Below, one piece after another: positions 12,718 through 23,973 of a stretch of 64,000 bases of DNA. The notes under the pieces were generated by a model. That model worked only from the letters and a program-made list of their open reading frames with translations. It had not been told where the DNA came from and searched no databases. Position 1 is the stretch's first letter. Each line of letters opens with the position of its first letter. A program made the translations under genes and the position numbers. The DNA is from Clarireedia homoeocarpa (lineage: Eukaryota; Ascomycota; Leotiomycetes; Helotiales; Rutstroemiaceae): assembly GCA_001465935.1 (NCBI GenBank), contig LNKV01000006.1, forward strand, positions 558,001 to 622,000, written 5' to 3'.

Positions 12718-13042
12718 TCTGTCACATCTTGTCGTCGATCGTTTGCCAAAATATGATCGAAAGCCCATGTGATGGCTATGATCTTTGGTCAATGGTCATG
12801 CTGTGCTCAATAGTTGTTGATGGGATCTAAAAATAAGCTAGTCGTCGATCAAGTTCTTTGGTGAAGTGAGTTTCGATGGACTAGAAACAACGCCGGAAAA
12901 TTCCCGACTTCTACCCCTTCCTTCACTGCAGATAGACAGGATTTCGTCCCAAGTTCCCATGTGGCTGTGTTGTGCGCGTTTTCGCATTCACCGGTGAGGG
13001 AACAAGAAGGAGACTCTCCTCTCCATCTTATGCAGTCGACTA

Positions 13043-13080
13043 TCGTGGTCGTGGTCGTGGTCGTGGTCGTGTCGTGGTCT
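13043..13080. repeat. 6-bp tandem repeat (tcgtgg)
   Basis: Perfect tcgtgg units run for about four copies, followed by an imperfect extension. The opposite strand reads as an ACGACC-rich tract. Confidence 0.9.
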
Positions 13081-13519
13081 TGGTCCCCTGCTCCCCTGCT
13101 TCGTCATGTACAACAACCCTTCACTAAAGTAAGGTTCCCCAGATATCGCTAGTTCTAAACGAGAGCTTCCCGTAGTTCGACGCCCATCTCCCATTCTTCT
13201 TTGAAACAATAATTCCAATTCGAACTTAAAGGCGGAGAAGACTCAAAAGGCTTACTTCCAATATTGTCTCGGAATATTCACTAGAAATACTATAAGTTAC
13301 CTGAACTCTTGATATTGCTTTGCTCTTTTGGCTCTTAGTCTCGTCCTTCACAGCGAAAAGTGATTCATTCTTCTCTTTGCAAACCTTCAAAGCTGGATCC
13401 AACAGTACACGCCACGATTATTTCTTGGTGGGGTCAACAACGTCAACCAAGACCACCCCAAGTCCAAACAATTACTTTATTACCCCAACAAGCCATTGAA
13501 AGACAACCACAACCCCGCG

Positions 13520-15973
13520 ATGAATCGGTATGACGACGGAGAGCTGGAGATCTCTCTGGCACCATCAGCAAATCGCCGCGCACGCCATGAATCCTCCGAA
13601 AACAGTTCGAATGCGCATCGAGAAGTAAATGGGGGACCTAGAACACGACAAATGGAAGCCGCTCCGCAGCAGAAGAAGATGGAGCAGCGTATCGGCGCAT
13701 ACTCCGTTATCCGGACACTCGGCGAAGGGTCGTTTGGAAAGGTCAAGCTTGCGGTTCATAGGGTTACGGGGCAGCAGGTCGCTCTCAAGATAATTGCGAG
13801 GAAGAAGCTCATTAGTCGGGATATGGCGGGGAGAGTCGAGCGTGAAATCGAATATCTTCAACTATTGAGACATCCACATATCATCAAACTGTGAGTCTCT
13901 TCTCTTTCTCTTGTGGATGATTCACTGCACAATCACTAATTATGAATCTCTAGATATACCGTGATTAAGACCCCAACAGAAATCATTATGGTGCTCGAAT
14001 ACGCTGGAAACGAATTATTCGAGTATATTGTACAACACGGGAAAATGAGAGAAGACGAAGCCAGACGATTCTTCCAACAAATAATCTGTGCGGTCGAATA
14101 TTGTCACAGACACAAGATCGTTCATCGAGATCTGAAACCAGAGAACCTGCTCCTTGATGAGAATCTTAATGTTAAGATCGCTGATTTCGGTCTGAGCAAT
14201 ATTATGACGGACGGGAATTTCCTGAAGACTAGTTGCGGGAGTCCAAATTATGCCGCACCTGAAGTCATTAATGGGAAACTATATGCTGGTCCGGAGGTGG
14301 ATGTCTGGAGTTGTGGGGTGATCTTGTATGTTTTACTCGTGGGAAGATTGCCGTTTGACGATGAGCACATTCCATCTTTATTCGCCAAGATTGCGAAAGG
14401 GCAATATAATGTACCAAGCTACATGGGCCGAGATGCCGCTGCGTTGATTAAGAAGATGTTGGCTGTGAACCCAGTACATCGAGCGACCATTGCGGAGATC
14501 CGGGACGATCCTTGGTTTACTACTAATCTACCGGCTTATCTCCAACCTCCAGTTGAAGAATTCATCGACACTGGAGTTGATCCAGCGAAAGCTATTAATC
14601 CTCGTGCTATTGCTCCGCATGCAAGTCCCGCGGTCCAAGAAAAGCTCCATGTTCAGGTCACCGAGAAGATCAGTAAGACAATGGGTTATGGTATCAAGGA
14701 TGTTCAAGAAGCTTTAGCTGCGGAAGAGCCATCAGCAATCAAGGATGCCTACCTTATTGTCCGTGAGAATAAGCTAATGCAAGCAAACCGTAAGTTCATA
14801 ACCTCTAGCACATCTATTGGAAGAATTGTATTTTCGCAATGCTAACGGTGATGCAGCTAATCTGACTGACGAGAAAAACCAGCTTGTCTTTCAAATTCCA
14901 TCACCTCCAAATTGGAATGAGCACTCCTTGATGCATGAACCACACTCTCCTATCGTTAAAGAAAGACCCGGCAATATCTTACCAATGGCGTCTAGACCCA
15001 GTCCTCTCCTCGACGCTATTTCACCACGATCTACTAGCTCTGTGGGCACCGATAGATCATTAGTTCGTCCATATGTTAGCAAAATCGGAATACTCCCCAG
15101 CAGCGTTCCGAAATACCATAAAGAATTTATGGAGTTACACAAGTCAGGCAAGGCCCACGACAGTCTCCTGTCTAATGCCCACGCCGAAGTCCATGAGCCA
15201 GTTCCTCAAACAGATGCCGAAAAGGCCGAAACAGCTCGCCGGCTAAATCCGCATTCCAAAAGTCACCAGAGAATCGAAGAGGCTGCAAAGAAACCGCCAG
15301 GAATGACTCAGCTTCCAACAAAGAAGGCGAAACCTACGAAATGGCAATTTGGCATTCGTTCTCGGAACCAGCCATTGGAAGCCATAGGGTGTATCTACAG
15401 GGCTCTTCAAAAGCTTGGTGCGGAATGGAAGACTGACGACAATGAGCAGCCAGCTCAAAATCAAGAGGATGCTGCAAACAAGGATAATAGCGCTTATGAC
15501 GCAAAGGGGAGCGGCGCATCTTTACATCACTCTTCGTCGATGTTGACGGAGAACAAGATGAAGTTCAATGGCGTAGATAAGAATGGCAATTACAAACTGC
15601 CCGATGACCCGTGGGTGTTACATGTTCGTTGGAAGAAAGATGGTATGTAGTTCCATCAAGTAACTCGCTAATCATATGCTAATCTCTAACAGACATCCGC
15701 CGCCATTCGATAGCCTCTTTACACAGCAATGCTGGCTCCGTCCTACCTCCAGAACCCACCTCACCGACCAGCAAAGAATCCATTGAAAGCGTCATCATGC
15801 ACCTCGATATCCAGCTCTACGAAATGGAACCCGGTGTCTACTTAGTTGACTTCAAATGCGCAGGCTACGAAACTGCAGATGGCATGATGTGCGAGGAGAA
15901 AGACGTTACGAGTCCGTTCCCGTTCTTGGATCTGGCGAGTAAATTGATCATTCAGTTGGCAGAAGCTGATTAG
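13520..15973 (+). CDS. snf1: SNF1/AMPK catalytic subunit, carbon-responsive protein kinase
   Basis: Four exons (13520-13890, 13954-14789, 14857-15642, 15693-15973) encode 757 residues. The kinase phosphorylates regulators such as the CreA/Mig1-type repressors and metabolic enzymes when glucose is low, as the alpha subunit of a heterotrimer. The kinase domain spans about residues 61-312: P-loop GEGSFGKV (68-75), ATP lysine at about 90 in VALKII, HRDLKPEN with catalytic Asp183, DFG 201-203, and the activation loop FLKTSCGSPNYAAPE with the LKB1-type phosphosite Thr216. A UBA-like autoinhibitory segment follows (MGYGIKDVQEALAAEEP). The C-terminal 300 residues contain the regulatory domain that binds beta and gamma subunits (PLEAIGCIYRALQKLGAEW, ending in LDLASKLIIQLAEAD). 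The N-terminus lacks the poly-His tract of yeast Snf1. Start chosen as the first ATG in frame, giving MNRYDDGELEISL. Confidence 0.97.
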
Positions 15974-16914
15974 ATGGTTGATTTGTGAGTGAAAGAATGT
16001 TGTTTTGATGATGATCATATGAGATATGAACTAGCGGAAAGGGATGGCGGGCTTCTTGAAATATTACATTATCCAGAATTTATCTAAGGGGGGGAGAATT
16101 TGACACAATTTTTATTTGGTTTGATTGATGAATGATATTTTGAGAGGGTGGCTGAAAATAAAAATGATCGGCTGGTATTATGCTTTGTTTTGGGGGGATT
16201 TGTTCAAATAAAGACAAGCTAGATGGGTCTTTGAACATTATCTGGCGTGGAGTGGGCATGGGGTAGCGTGGCGTCTTGCTTGCTTGATTACGGGAGGGTG
16301 GAGGCTTATTTGCTTGATTTTGAGGGGTACGAAAGACTGCTTTGTTGGAGAGATAGGGGAGGGCATGAGGGAGGAGGGGAAGGGAAGAAAAGGAGAGGGA
16401 AGAAGAAATGAGAAAAAAAGAGACGTTCTAATTTAGATGGTCGATGAAGGGGGATGGGGGGCGACAGAAATCAGAGAAGAGAAATCTAAGTTGATGGTTT
16501 TGAGGCACGATTGGATGCTAAGATCTGATGATGTATGTATGTAGTATGGTCTAATCGATGTCTGACTTGTCAATAGCAGAGTATTTCAATGTCTAGATGA
16601 CAACATATGCATACTGCTGAGTCCAAGAATTCTAGAATGACATTTTGATTTTGTTCGCTTCTGGTTTAAGTCCTTCATCATAGGTCTTGATACTGCTCTG
16701 CAAATACAAATTTGGTCCTTTTTCCTTGAAAAACTCCTTCCTGAAGCAGATAGATAATAGCACCAAGAGGTAAGGTACAAACCTGCATCCCCATAACGCC
16801 TCATCCATGAATTTCTCTCTAGCCCACTGTTCGAATGTCACCAGCCTTGATGTATTCATCGCCCCTTTAACAGCCCCAGCTCGATCTTTCCCGTCTCACA
16901 CTTCACACAGCACT
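15974..16914. other. Convergent 3' intergenic region
   Basis: Spacer between the SNF1 stop and the stop of the minus-strand U1-C gene. It includes a purine-rich tract (gggaggaggggaagggaag and following, near 16368-16430). Short open frames on both strands have no recognisable features. Confidence 0.35.
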
Positions 16915-17788
16915 TCATCTCCTATCACCCTCTCCCTGATGTCCCTGCCCTGGTCCCATATGACCCTGCCCCTGCCCCGGCAACCCCATCCCCGGCGGCG
17001 GCACAGCTCCACCAGGAAATCCTGCCATACCCGGCGGCGGTATCGGCATACCAGGAAAGCCACCCGGTGGCGGGAACTGGAAGTTTGGTGGCAAAGGCGG
17101 GAACTGCGCGCCGTTGGGCGGTGGGATGGGGAAATGGAAGTTCGGCGGCAGCGAACCTGGTGGTGGGAGACTGCCTGGTGGCGGCAGTCCGCCAGGGAAT
17201 GGCATGCCGGGCATGGGCGGTGGGAATGGAAGCATGGCGGGTGCGGAACTGTTGGGGGGCGGGTGGAGCATTGGGTTCGAGGCCGATTGCCCTTCGGCGG
17301 CGTAGGAGGAGGTTATGCTGTCGATTACGGATTGGGCTTTTTCGTGGCCAATTTCTGGGAAGGGGAGAAGGGGTTTAGTAAGGTGTTTGGGCGGGTGGCT
17401 TGGGGGTAGATGCGGGTGAGGAGTGGGCGCATTGATAGATGAGAAGGTGAAAGAAAGGTAGATGGGTAAGTAGAATGGGAAAAAGGAAGGGAGTGCTTGG
17501 GACGTACGTTGATAGTAATCGACGACATTGCGAAGGTGGTTACGTCCGCTGTTATGAGCTTTCCGCACGCTCATCGAGTCATGGGTAAGGTAGACATCGC
17601 AGTAATCGCCTGTGCAGACCGTATTAGCAAGCTGTGATATATTGTGCTCATTTGCGCTTCTTGAACTGAAGCTCGAGTTGCTGTGATGCGCGCGCGGACG
17701 CAATCGATTTGTACTTACAGAAAACTGGCGCAGATCATTAGCATACGTTTTGAATCAAGGTGGCAGATAAAAACTTACATTTTGGCAT
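16915..17788 (-). CDS. yhc1: U1 small nuclear ribonucleoprotein C (U1-C)
   Basis: Minus-strand gene with four exons: 17788-17779 (10 nt), 17724-17719 (6 nt), 17609-17508 and 17354-16915, encoding 185 residues. Only this splicing restores the invariant N-terminus [20 protein letters not shown] with its C2H2-type zinc finger (Cys6, Cys9, then the two His of the HNSGRNH region), followed by LRNVVDYYQQIGHEKAQSV. U1-C stabilises the U1 snRNP on 5' splice sites early in spliceosome assembly. The C-terminal 110 residues are Pro/Gly/Met-rich, as in other fungal U1-C proteins. The 6-nt exon 2 (TTTTCT) is flanked by a perfect CAG acceptor and a GTAAGT donor and supplies FF plus the first base of Cys6. 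The gene is divergent from ERV25, about 300 bp away. Confidence 0.93.
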
Positions 17789-18092
17789 CTTTGCGGTATT
17801 GTGATATTCTGACTGTTAGGTAAACTCTTGATGTTTGAATTGATTTTAGAAAGTTCCGTCGCGAAACTTCGATGAATCTCCAAATCTAGAATTCAATCAA
17901 CTGCCATTGAGCACGTGACCTTATCAAGAACTGCTAATCCCTGTCCACCCCGAACCTTACACGTCGTCTAAATATCTTGGGGGACAATGTTCGCGAATTC
18001 AATTCTCAAGTAGGCAGAGGCAGTACGATTTTACGAAAAGGTTTTTCTGGAGTCCCCATTTTCTTCTTCTCGAGGAGAAATTTCAATTCGGC
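17789..18092. promoter_or_regulatory. Bidirectional promoter between U1-C and ERV25
   Basis: A 304-bp spacer separates two head-to-head start codons, so it must hold the promoters of both genes. It contains a cacgtgac sequence at about 17912-17919 (an E-box-like CACGTG), which is a candidate factor site. No TATA box stands out. Confidence 0.45.
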
Positions 18093-18920
18093 ATGGCATA
18101 TTCACGGGCATTACTGCAAAGTCTTTGCAGTTTCTTCCTGGTTCTGGCGCTTGCGAATGCGTTGAAATTCGATATCGACGCTTTTCCAAAGGGGGACAAG
18201 AGGGCAGAGAGATGTATTAGGAATTTTGTGGCAAGGGACACTCTGGTGGTGGTTACGGCTACAATTGATGGGTGGAAGGGCGATGGTATGCAGGTTGATA
18301 TGCATGTAAGTTGTTTGAGGGGATTGATATGAGGGGAAAGTATTGACATTGGTGGGTAGATCAAAGATGCAGTTGGAAATGAATATGGTCGACCAAGAGA
18401 TATTGTTGGCGAGAAGAGAATGGCATTCACTTCTCTTGCTGATGCATCGTTTGATGTATGCTTTGAGAACCACTTCTCAGGCTGTTAGTACCCTTTTTCT
18501 CAGTTCCTTGAAACAGCTACTAATCCTCCATCTAGCTGGCCGTGTCAACGGCCACCCAAGTCGACACATCGAACTTGACATCGATATTGGAGCCGATGCA
18601 AAAGATTGGTCCGCAGTTCAAGCCACCGAGAAACTCAAGCCAGTCGAGACTGAATTACGGCGCATTGAGGAGATGGTACAAGAGATTGTTGCCGAAATGG
18701 ATTACTTGAGACAGCGAGAACAGAAATTGAGAGACACAAATGAGAGCACGAATAACAGAGTCAAGTGGTTCGCATTTGGCACTATGGGTATGCTGGTTTC
18801 GTTGGGTGCTTGGCAGATTGTCTATTTGAGGGCTTATTTCAGGTATGATGCTACTTTGGTGATAGCTGAATTCGGGGCTCGGATGACTGACTTTTGGCTA
18901 GATCGAAGCATCTTATCTAG
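18093..18920 (+). CDS. erv25: p24 family cargo receptor Erv25 (emp24/gp25L)
   Basis: Four exons (18093-18305, 18360-18483, 18536-18842, 18902-18920) encode 220 residues, the usual length for p24 proteins. The order is: signal peptide (residues 1-23, SLCSFFLVLALANALKF), GOLD domain beginning at FDIDAFPK, a coiled coil with KLKPVETELRRIEEMV and MDYLRQREQKLRDTNEST, one membrane helix (FAFGTMGMLVSLGAWQIVYL) and a short cytosolic tail RAYFRSKHLI. The tail, split by the last intron, fits the Erv25 branch. p24 proteins cycle between ER and Golgi in COPII and COPI vesicles and help load GPI-anchored and other cargo. The last coding exon is only 19 nt. Confidence 0.95.
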
Positions 18921-19638
18921 ATCTAGATATGATGATTGGGATGAAACATGGCTTGGGTGGAGGGGATTTTCAACGGATGAGACCCTTGTTTTACTAGTGT
19001 CTAGAAAGAACATGTATAATGGAATGCGACGAAACAAAAGCTCATATAGGATGCGGGCACGAGGAGAGGATATTGATATCAAGGTTATCACCTTCAAAAT
19101 TTCACAAGGCTCCTTGATGCAGTTTCGTGTGTCCATTTCGTTATCGTTTAACTCGCCATAGAGCTCCGAGAAAGTCCCAGAGCTTGAGCAAGCTCTCTCA
19201 ATGACCTCACAGTATGGATCTTATTTCAAGGTTGCCATCTCTTTCCATATTCTGCGTGAAAGGCCGGGCTACCAATTTGTTCTTATCACATAACTGTCTA
19301 GTGATGGTATATAAGTGTGCAATTGAGCGGCAGCGGCAGTTTAATATTTGACGGAGGATTGACTGGGGCATGCACCAAGATTCGAAGCGCAAGACGTCTT
19401 CTCATCGTTTGCCCTAGTATTTGTGTCAGATGAGATAATTAAACACGTCTATAGTAGGTACTACAAGCTGGATATAATAGTGGTCAAGTGATTCATCAAT
19501 TACGATGGTAAATAGACATGATCCTTTTATTACCACCGCGTTGTACTTTTGGAATCTCCTACAAACTCCTACACTAACCCCACCGAGCTTCATTACACAT
19601 ATGGGGAATGCAGATTCCATCTCATTGTAACGAACCAC
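18921..19638. other. Convergent 3' intergenic region
   Basis: Spacer between ERV25 and the stop of the minus-strand orphan. No coding or repeat signal is seen beyond short open frames. Confidence 0.35.
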
Positions 19639-20274
19639 CTAAAATTCACTCTTTCCTTGATCTTTTTCGAGCCCCATACCGACAGAACTCAGATCAATAT
19701 CACCCGCCGGCCTCGCAATATTCGCTCTCCAATGATGCCTGTTCACGGGATCTTTCTGGTAGAGATTCACCTCGAAGAATTTATCGTGGGTGGAGCAGCG
19801 GTAGTTTTTGTATCTATATTTGGGGGATGTTGGTTAGGTTGTGTTTGCTGAAATGGAGCGGGATGGAATGTAAGGCGGGAGCGGGAGCTGTACATACGAA
19901 TTCAACTTCTGGTAATTGGCGGCGATGAGGTCGCGCTCGGTGATCTCGATGAAGTCGGTGGGGGAGGTGGGGGAGGGGATGAAGTATCGTTTGCTTTCTA
20001 GTGGGCCATAGTTTACTTGGCGGACGAACTGGACTGCGTAGGGAGTGCTAGGAGTGATGGGGTTGGAGATGGCGGCGTTGGAATCCGTGGTCGTGTCGAT
20101 GGAGGTGGAGGTGGAGGTGGAGGTGGATATGTTTGCAGAGACATCGACGGGAGTCATGATAGACGATGAGCGTGGGTAGTCAGCCCATGACTTGAAAGCC
20201 TTGAACTTAGCCTCGTGCTCGAGGTATTGCGGGCGAAAGGGTTCAGGGGAGGAGCAGCAGAATAGGGTTGTCAT
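19639..20274 (-). CDS. Small protein of unknown function, spliced
   Basis: Minus-strand gene with two exons (20274-19898 and 19813-19639) encoding 183 residues. The 84-nt intron has a GTATGT donor, a CCTAACC branch point and an ATAG acceptor. Joining the exons replaces a short out-of-pattern tail by a well-formed stretch (KNYRCSTHDKFFEVNLYQKD, then NRHHWRANIARPAGDIDLSS), which supports the model. The N-terminal half begins MTTLFCCSSPEPFRPQYLEH and contains a run of Ser/Thr encoded by a GGAGGT-type repeat (about 20100-20127). The middle has PYAVQFVRQVNYGPLESKRY and FIEITERDLIAANYQKLN. No signal peptide, membrane helix or known domain is recognised. The N-terminal CC could be lipidated, which is speculation. 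Confidence 0.65.
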
Positions 20275-20905
20275 CTTGAGGTGCTTTGAATGATCTGGAG
20301 CCTAGCTAGGCTTGCTTGGGTGGTGCGAGCGGAGTCGACAGTGAGAAGCTCGTTAGATGGGGGACAGTCATGGAGGATAGGATGAGAAATAATTCAATCG
20401 TCAGGAAAGGGACTATTTATCACAGTATATCCGCGTAGTATTTGGGAATATGCTTGAGAAGGTTGCGTACAGTCTCTGCGTAGAATCTCAGCTCTTCCAT
20501 TCGTTCAAATTGAGGCCTACAAGACGTAATAATTTAACGCACAATGTACGTTGCATCAGCTGTCGATAGGCATAATGCACAAAGTTCCTAATTGGATGAT
20601 CAGTTTTGAGGCCTACAACAGGGGTGGTTCCGATGTCCGCTTTCCGCAACGTTGTAATTGGCTGAGTATGAGCCTCTCGTTTCTATATGAACATCCAACT
20701 CTTCTATCTTCCATTTGTCTTTTTTCTTTTTCTTTTCTCCTCACGGCGCGAAAGGCGGCGCTGTCACAACCGCTCCTTTCTTCCATTTTGTCACTCATTT
20801 AGGCCATCCATTTCATCCCACGTTAGCGTTCTGTGCATCTTTCTGCATCCCGCACCGTTTCTCGAGGGGCCTCCATTACGACAAGGAGGCCCACTAGGTG
20901 AATAG
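20275..20905. other. Divergent intergenic region
   Basis: Region between the minus-strand orphan and the zinc-finger gene. It should hold both promoters and probably a 5' exon of the zinc-finger gene. It contains a pyrimidine-rich tract (tcttttttctttttcttttc, near 20717-20737). Confidence 0.4.
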
Positions 20906-21696
20906 ACTTCTCTTCGAACTACACTTCTGGGTTAGATGAACAAAATCTACTTCTATCTTCTGATCAATTCATCAATCCCAGTCTTTTGGATCTTACGAGA
21001 TTCCCTATAAACCCCCCTGTCAAGCCGAGTACTACTGTTAATGCTCGGGAAGTACAAACGCTCTCTGATGATAATGGCCTTTTCGTCCAGGACGACGACT
21101 ATGGAAACATCAATTCACTGCCTCCTCACGATCCTTACGATCTCTCTCATAATTTTACTTACGACCAAGACGATGGTGTCGGTGACTCCTGGTTTAGCGA
21201 AGACCCCGGTGAGGCCTCTCATCATGACAATCCATATGAAGCCGCACCTGGTCTTGTCAACGACGGGGACCAGTCTCACCACGTTCCTATCGAAAATCCC
21301 CCTTTACATCCGGATACCCAACCCTCTGAGTCTCAAGCATTTCCATTGTCCTTCCCGTGTACGGAATGCGATAAATCCTTCAACATGCCACACGAACTAA
21401 AGTAAGTACACCGCAAGTGAACGTTCTCAAAGTCCCACGCTGACAAGCATATAAGTACCCACATGAAAGCCCACACCCGGCCTTTTAAATGCTCAAAATG
21501 TACGCAGAGGTTTCGGTACAATAAAGACCGTACGCGTCATATGGAGGGAAAGCACAGCGAGTGTGTGCCTAACGCTCAGCTGTACTTCTGTCCCGTGGTG
21601 ACATGCAAGTATTCGACATTGAGGAAGGATAACTTTACAAGACATGGGAAAACACGGGGCCACATGGACGACGACTTTCTCAAATCTCTTTGTTGA
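20906..21696 (+). CDS. C2H2 zinc-finger protein, three fingers; 5' end unresolved
   Basis: Two exons are clear: about 20906-21401 and 21456-21696, joined by a GTAAGT...AAG intron that restores the first finger. The three C-terminal fingers are CTECDKSFNMPHELNTHMKAH, CSKCTQRFRYNKDRTRHMEG followed by KH, and CPVVTCKYSTLRKDNFTRHG followed by KTRGH. The N-terminal part is acidic and Asp/Pro/Asn-rich (DDNGLFVQDDDYGNIN), like an activation region. The open frame extends upstream to an AG at 20904-20905 with coding-like DFSSNYTSGLDEQNLLLSSD but without an in-frame ATG, so a short upstream exon carrying the start is likely and was not located. The C-terminal C2H2 arrangement is a common type in Sclerotiniaceae-like fungi. 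It is probably a DNA-binding transcription regulator; target genes are unknown. Confidence 0.75.
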
Positions 21697-22259
21697 TGTT
21701 AACAGATGAAGAGTGTGGATTTAGAAGGAATGCAAAGCTTCGTTGATCGGTCAACCACTTCCTTTAATGCTGTGATGAAGTTATTCTGTATGAAATCAGT
21801 TCTCGGAGTATTGGTGAACCGCCGTCGTAATTCTGCATCTATACGAGCGCTGTCCGCTGTCCTTTCATGACATCTGTAGTAAACTTATGCGTAGCCCTGA
21901 GCATTTGGTATATGACTGAGTTTGCGTAAGGCCTGCCTATTCTCCTTTCTGAAAGCTGATCAGGCTACATGAATCGAAGGGAGAAATTGGTACAGCAGTA
22001 TGACAATGGCATAACTGTCGATCATTGACAGTTTTTTACTGCTTGATATTGAGCTTCGGAGATCAACTGCATCCGATTTCCCCATAAGGCTCTTTTTTTC
22101 TTCAGATTGATGAGAGGAACTTCAAGAAATAGGTGTGATGTTTGAGGAAAGAGAGGCAGTGCAATGACTAAGCAATGTTAGTTGTTAGGGTTCATTTGCT
22201 GGTCATTACCCATTTTCAGATTTCTCCAATATCTCAACCAACCCTTCTCCTCATTCAAT
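21697..22259. promoter_or_regulatory. Intergenic region upstream of the pectate lyase
   Basis: Contains the 3' end of the zinc-finger gene and the promoter of the pectate lyase gene. No specific regulatory site could be assigned with confidence. Confidence 0.35.
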
Positions 22260-23398
22260 ATGAAATTCTCCGTAACTCAATTCGCCATCTTGGCTGTAGC
22301 TCTCCGCGTCAGTGCAGCTCCGACTCACGACTCCACCGGTCTTGCGGCCCGCCAAGTTTTCCCCCGTCACTTTAGCGACTACCACCAATCTCGCAAGACT
22401 TCCAGCGATGACGACAACGATGATGATAAAGACTCATCCTCTTCTTCCTCAAGGTTAGTTACCAAGGATGTCCCTTAGAAGTTGCATCTCACACTTTTGA
22501 ACATTGCTAACTTTGTGCTTTTAATATAGTGCTAAGAAGACTAGCACCAAAGCTTCCAAGTCGTCTCCTACCGGCTCCTCTTCCACCAAAGTGTCAAGCG
22601 CAGCTGCGGCCACAATCACTAGTAGCTCTAGTAGCAACACAACTGGCTCCACCGAAGGATCCGTGCCAGCTTCATCCGGCACATCAGCACTCTCTGCTGT
22701 CCAAACAATCGCTGCTGGCGAGTCTTTCGATGGTGGAATGGTTATGTTCGATCGTGGTGTCAGCTGTACCGGACAATCTGAGGGTGGCGACAGCGATGCC
22801 GTCTTCCAGATCGAAGAGGGTGGATCTCTCTCCAATGTCATCATCGGCCCTAATCAAATCGAAGGTGTTCACTGCCAAGGTGCTTGTACTTTGACCAATG
22901 TTTGGTGGTCCGCTGTCTGTGAGGATGCTTTCACTATCAAGAACCAAGATGCTGGCGCAACAACAAAGATCTCCGGTGGTGGTGCCTTCGGTGCTGAAGA
23001 CAAGGTCTTCCAACACAACGGGGCTGGAACTCTCTCCGTCTCTGACTTTACCGTTGATACTTTCGGAAAACTTTACAGATCTTGCGGAAACTGCAAAACC
23101 ATGTACGAGAGACACGTTATCATGGACTCCATCACTGCTACTGATGGAAAAGAAATTGCCAGTATGTCTCCTCCTCCATTATGCCTGACTCGAATGATCA
23201 AAGACTAATGAACCTCTAGGCATCAACTACAACTACGGTGACACTGCCACGTTGACCAACATCAAGGCATCCGGTGTCAGCGACATCTGTGTTGAGTACA
23301 CTGGTACCGACGACAATAGCGAGGAGCCAACCGAGTACTCTTCGGGTGCTGATGGCAAGTGCTGTATCTACAGTGCTAGCGATGTTACTTCATCGTAG
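22260..23398 (+). CDS. Secreted pectate lyase, polysaccharide lyase family 3
   Basis: Three exons (22260-22453, 22530-23161, 23220-23398) encode 334 residues. The protein has a signal peptide (about residues 1-19, MKFSVTQFAILAVALRVSAA), an acidic/Ser-rich segment with an Asp run and poly-Ser (about 45-115), then a PL3 catalytic domain with the signatures GGMVMFDRGVSCTGQSEGGD, SDAVFQIEEGGSLSNVIIG, GVHCQGACTLTNVWW and CEDAFTIK. It ends with paired cysteines (DGKCCIYSASDV). PL3 enzymes cleave de-esterified pectin by beta-elimination with calcium, and fold as a right-handed beta-helix. In plant-associated fungi such secreted lyases help break down plant cell walls. The Ser-rich linker before the catalytic domain is longer than in minimal PL3 enzymes. 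Confidence 0.92.
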
Positions 23399-23973
23399 GG
23401 GTGAAACGTGGAAGGTTGCAAGATTGCGAGCAGGCTAGTGGCTGATAACTCGAGGGGGATGTAAGAAAAAGGGTTTGGAGAACTCGAGGGCCTTGGATCA
23501 TCTACTACCCAGGCTGGTATTTTATTTATTCATGTATATTATCTTTGTTTGACACAATGAGACTTTTCATCATAATCTGCATCCTCATCCTCCTTGGTGA
23601 TGTTCTTTAAGGTATTTCCGATGACATATGTAGCGGGCAGGCATGCTCGGGCCACAACCTTGTTCTGGATGGTCCATCAAGAAATGCATCCCAAGTCAAG
23701 AACCTGAATTCTCAAAGCTCTAGACGAACAATCAGGGCAGCTTTCTGCCGATCAATCAATTGTCAATCATGAGATGTATTGCAGAGCAGTGGCTTCAGCC
23801 ACCGGGACCTGCATACAGGGCAGAAACATGTTATGACGTCAGGTTCGCAAATCACGCTGCCTACCTGCTTCCCCAGATCTAGAGTCCCATTATAATTATA
23901 TTCCACATCCAATCCGAATCCATAATCATCTCGAACACATCGAACAGGAATCCCTCATTGTACATCCGACAAA
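23399..23973. other. Intergenic region
   Basis: Holds the 3' end of the pectate lyase gene and the promoter of the RidA-like gene. No other signal seen. Confidence 0.35.

Larger units (their letters stand above)
11886..13519. other. Intergenic region upstream of SNF1, with three minisatellites
   Basis: About 1.6 kb without a supported gene. It holds three short tandem repeats listed separately and the pyrimidine-rich 5' leader of SNF1. The unknown gene at 11093-11885 also starts from here, so the region probably contains promoters for both divergent genes. Confidence 0.4.

Noticed and set aside
16807..17409. A 200-codon plus-strand open frame opposite U1-C
   Set aside because: It is the complement of the Pro/Gly-rich C-terminus of U1-C and gives an Arg/Trp-rich product without known features.
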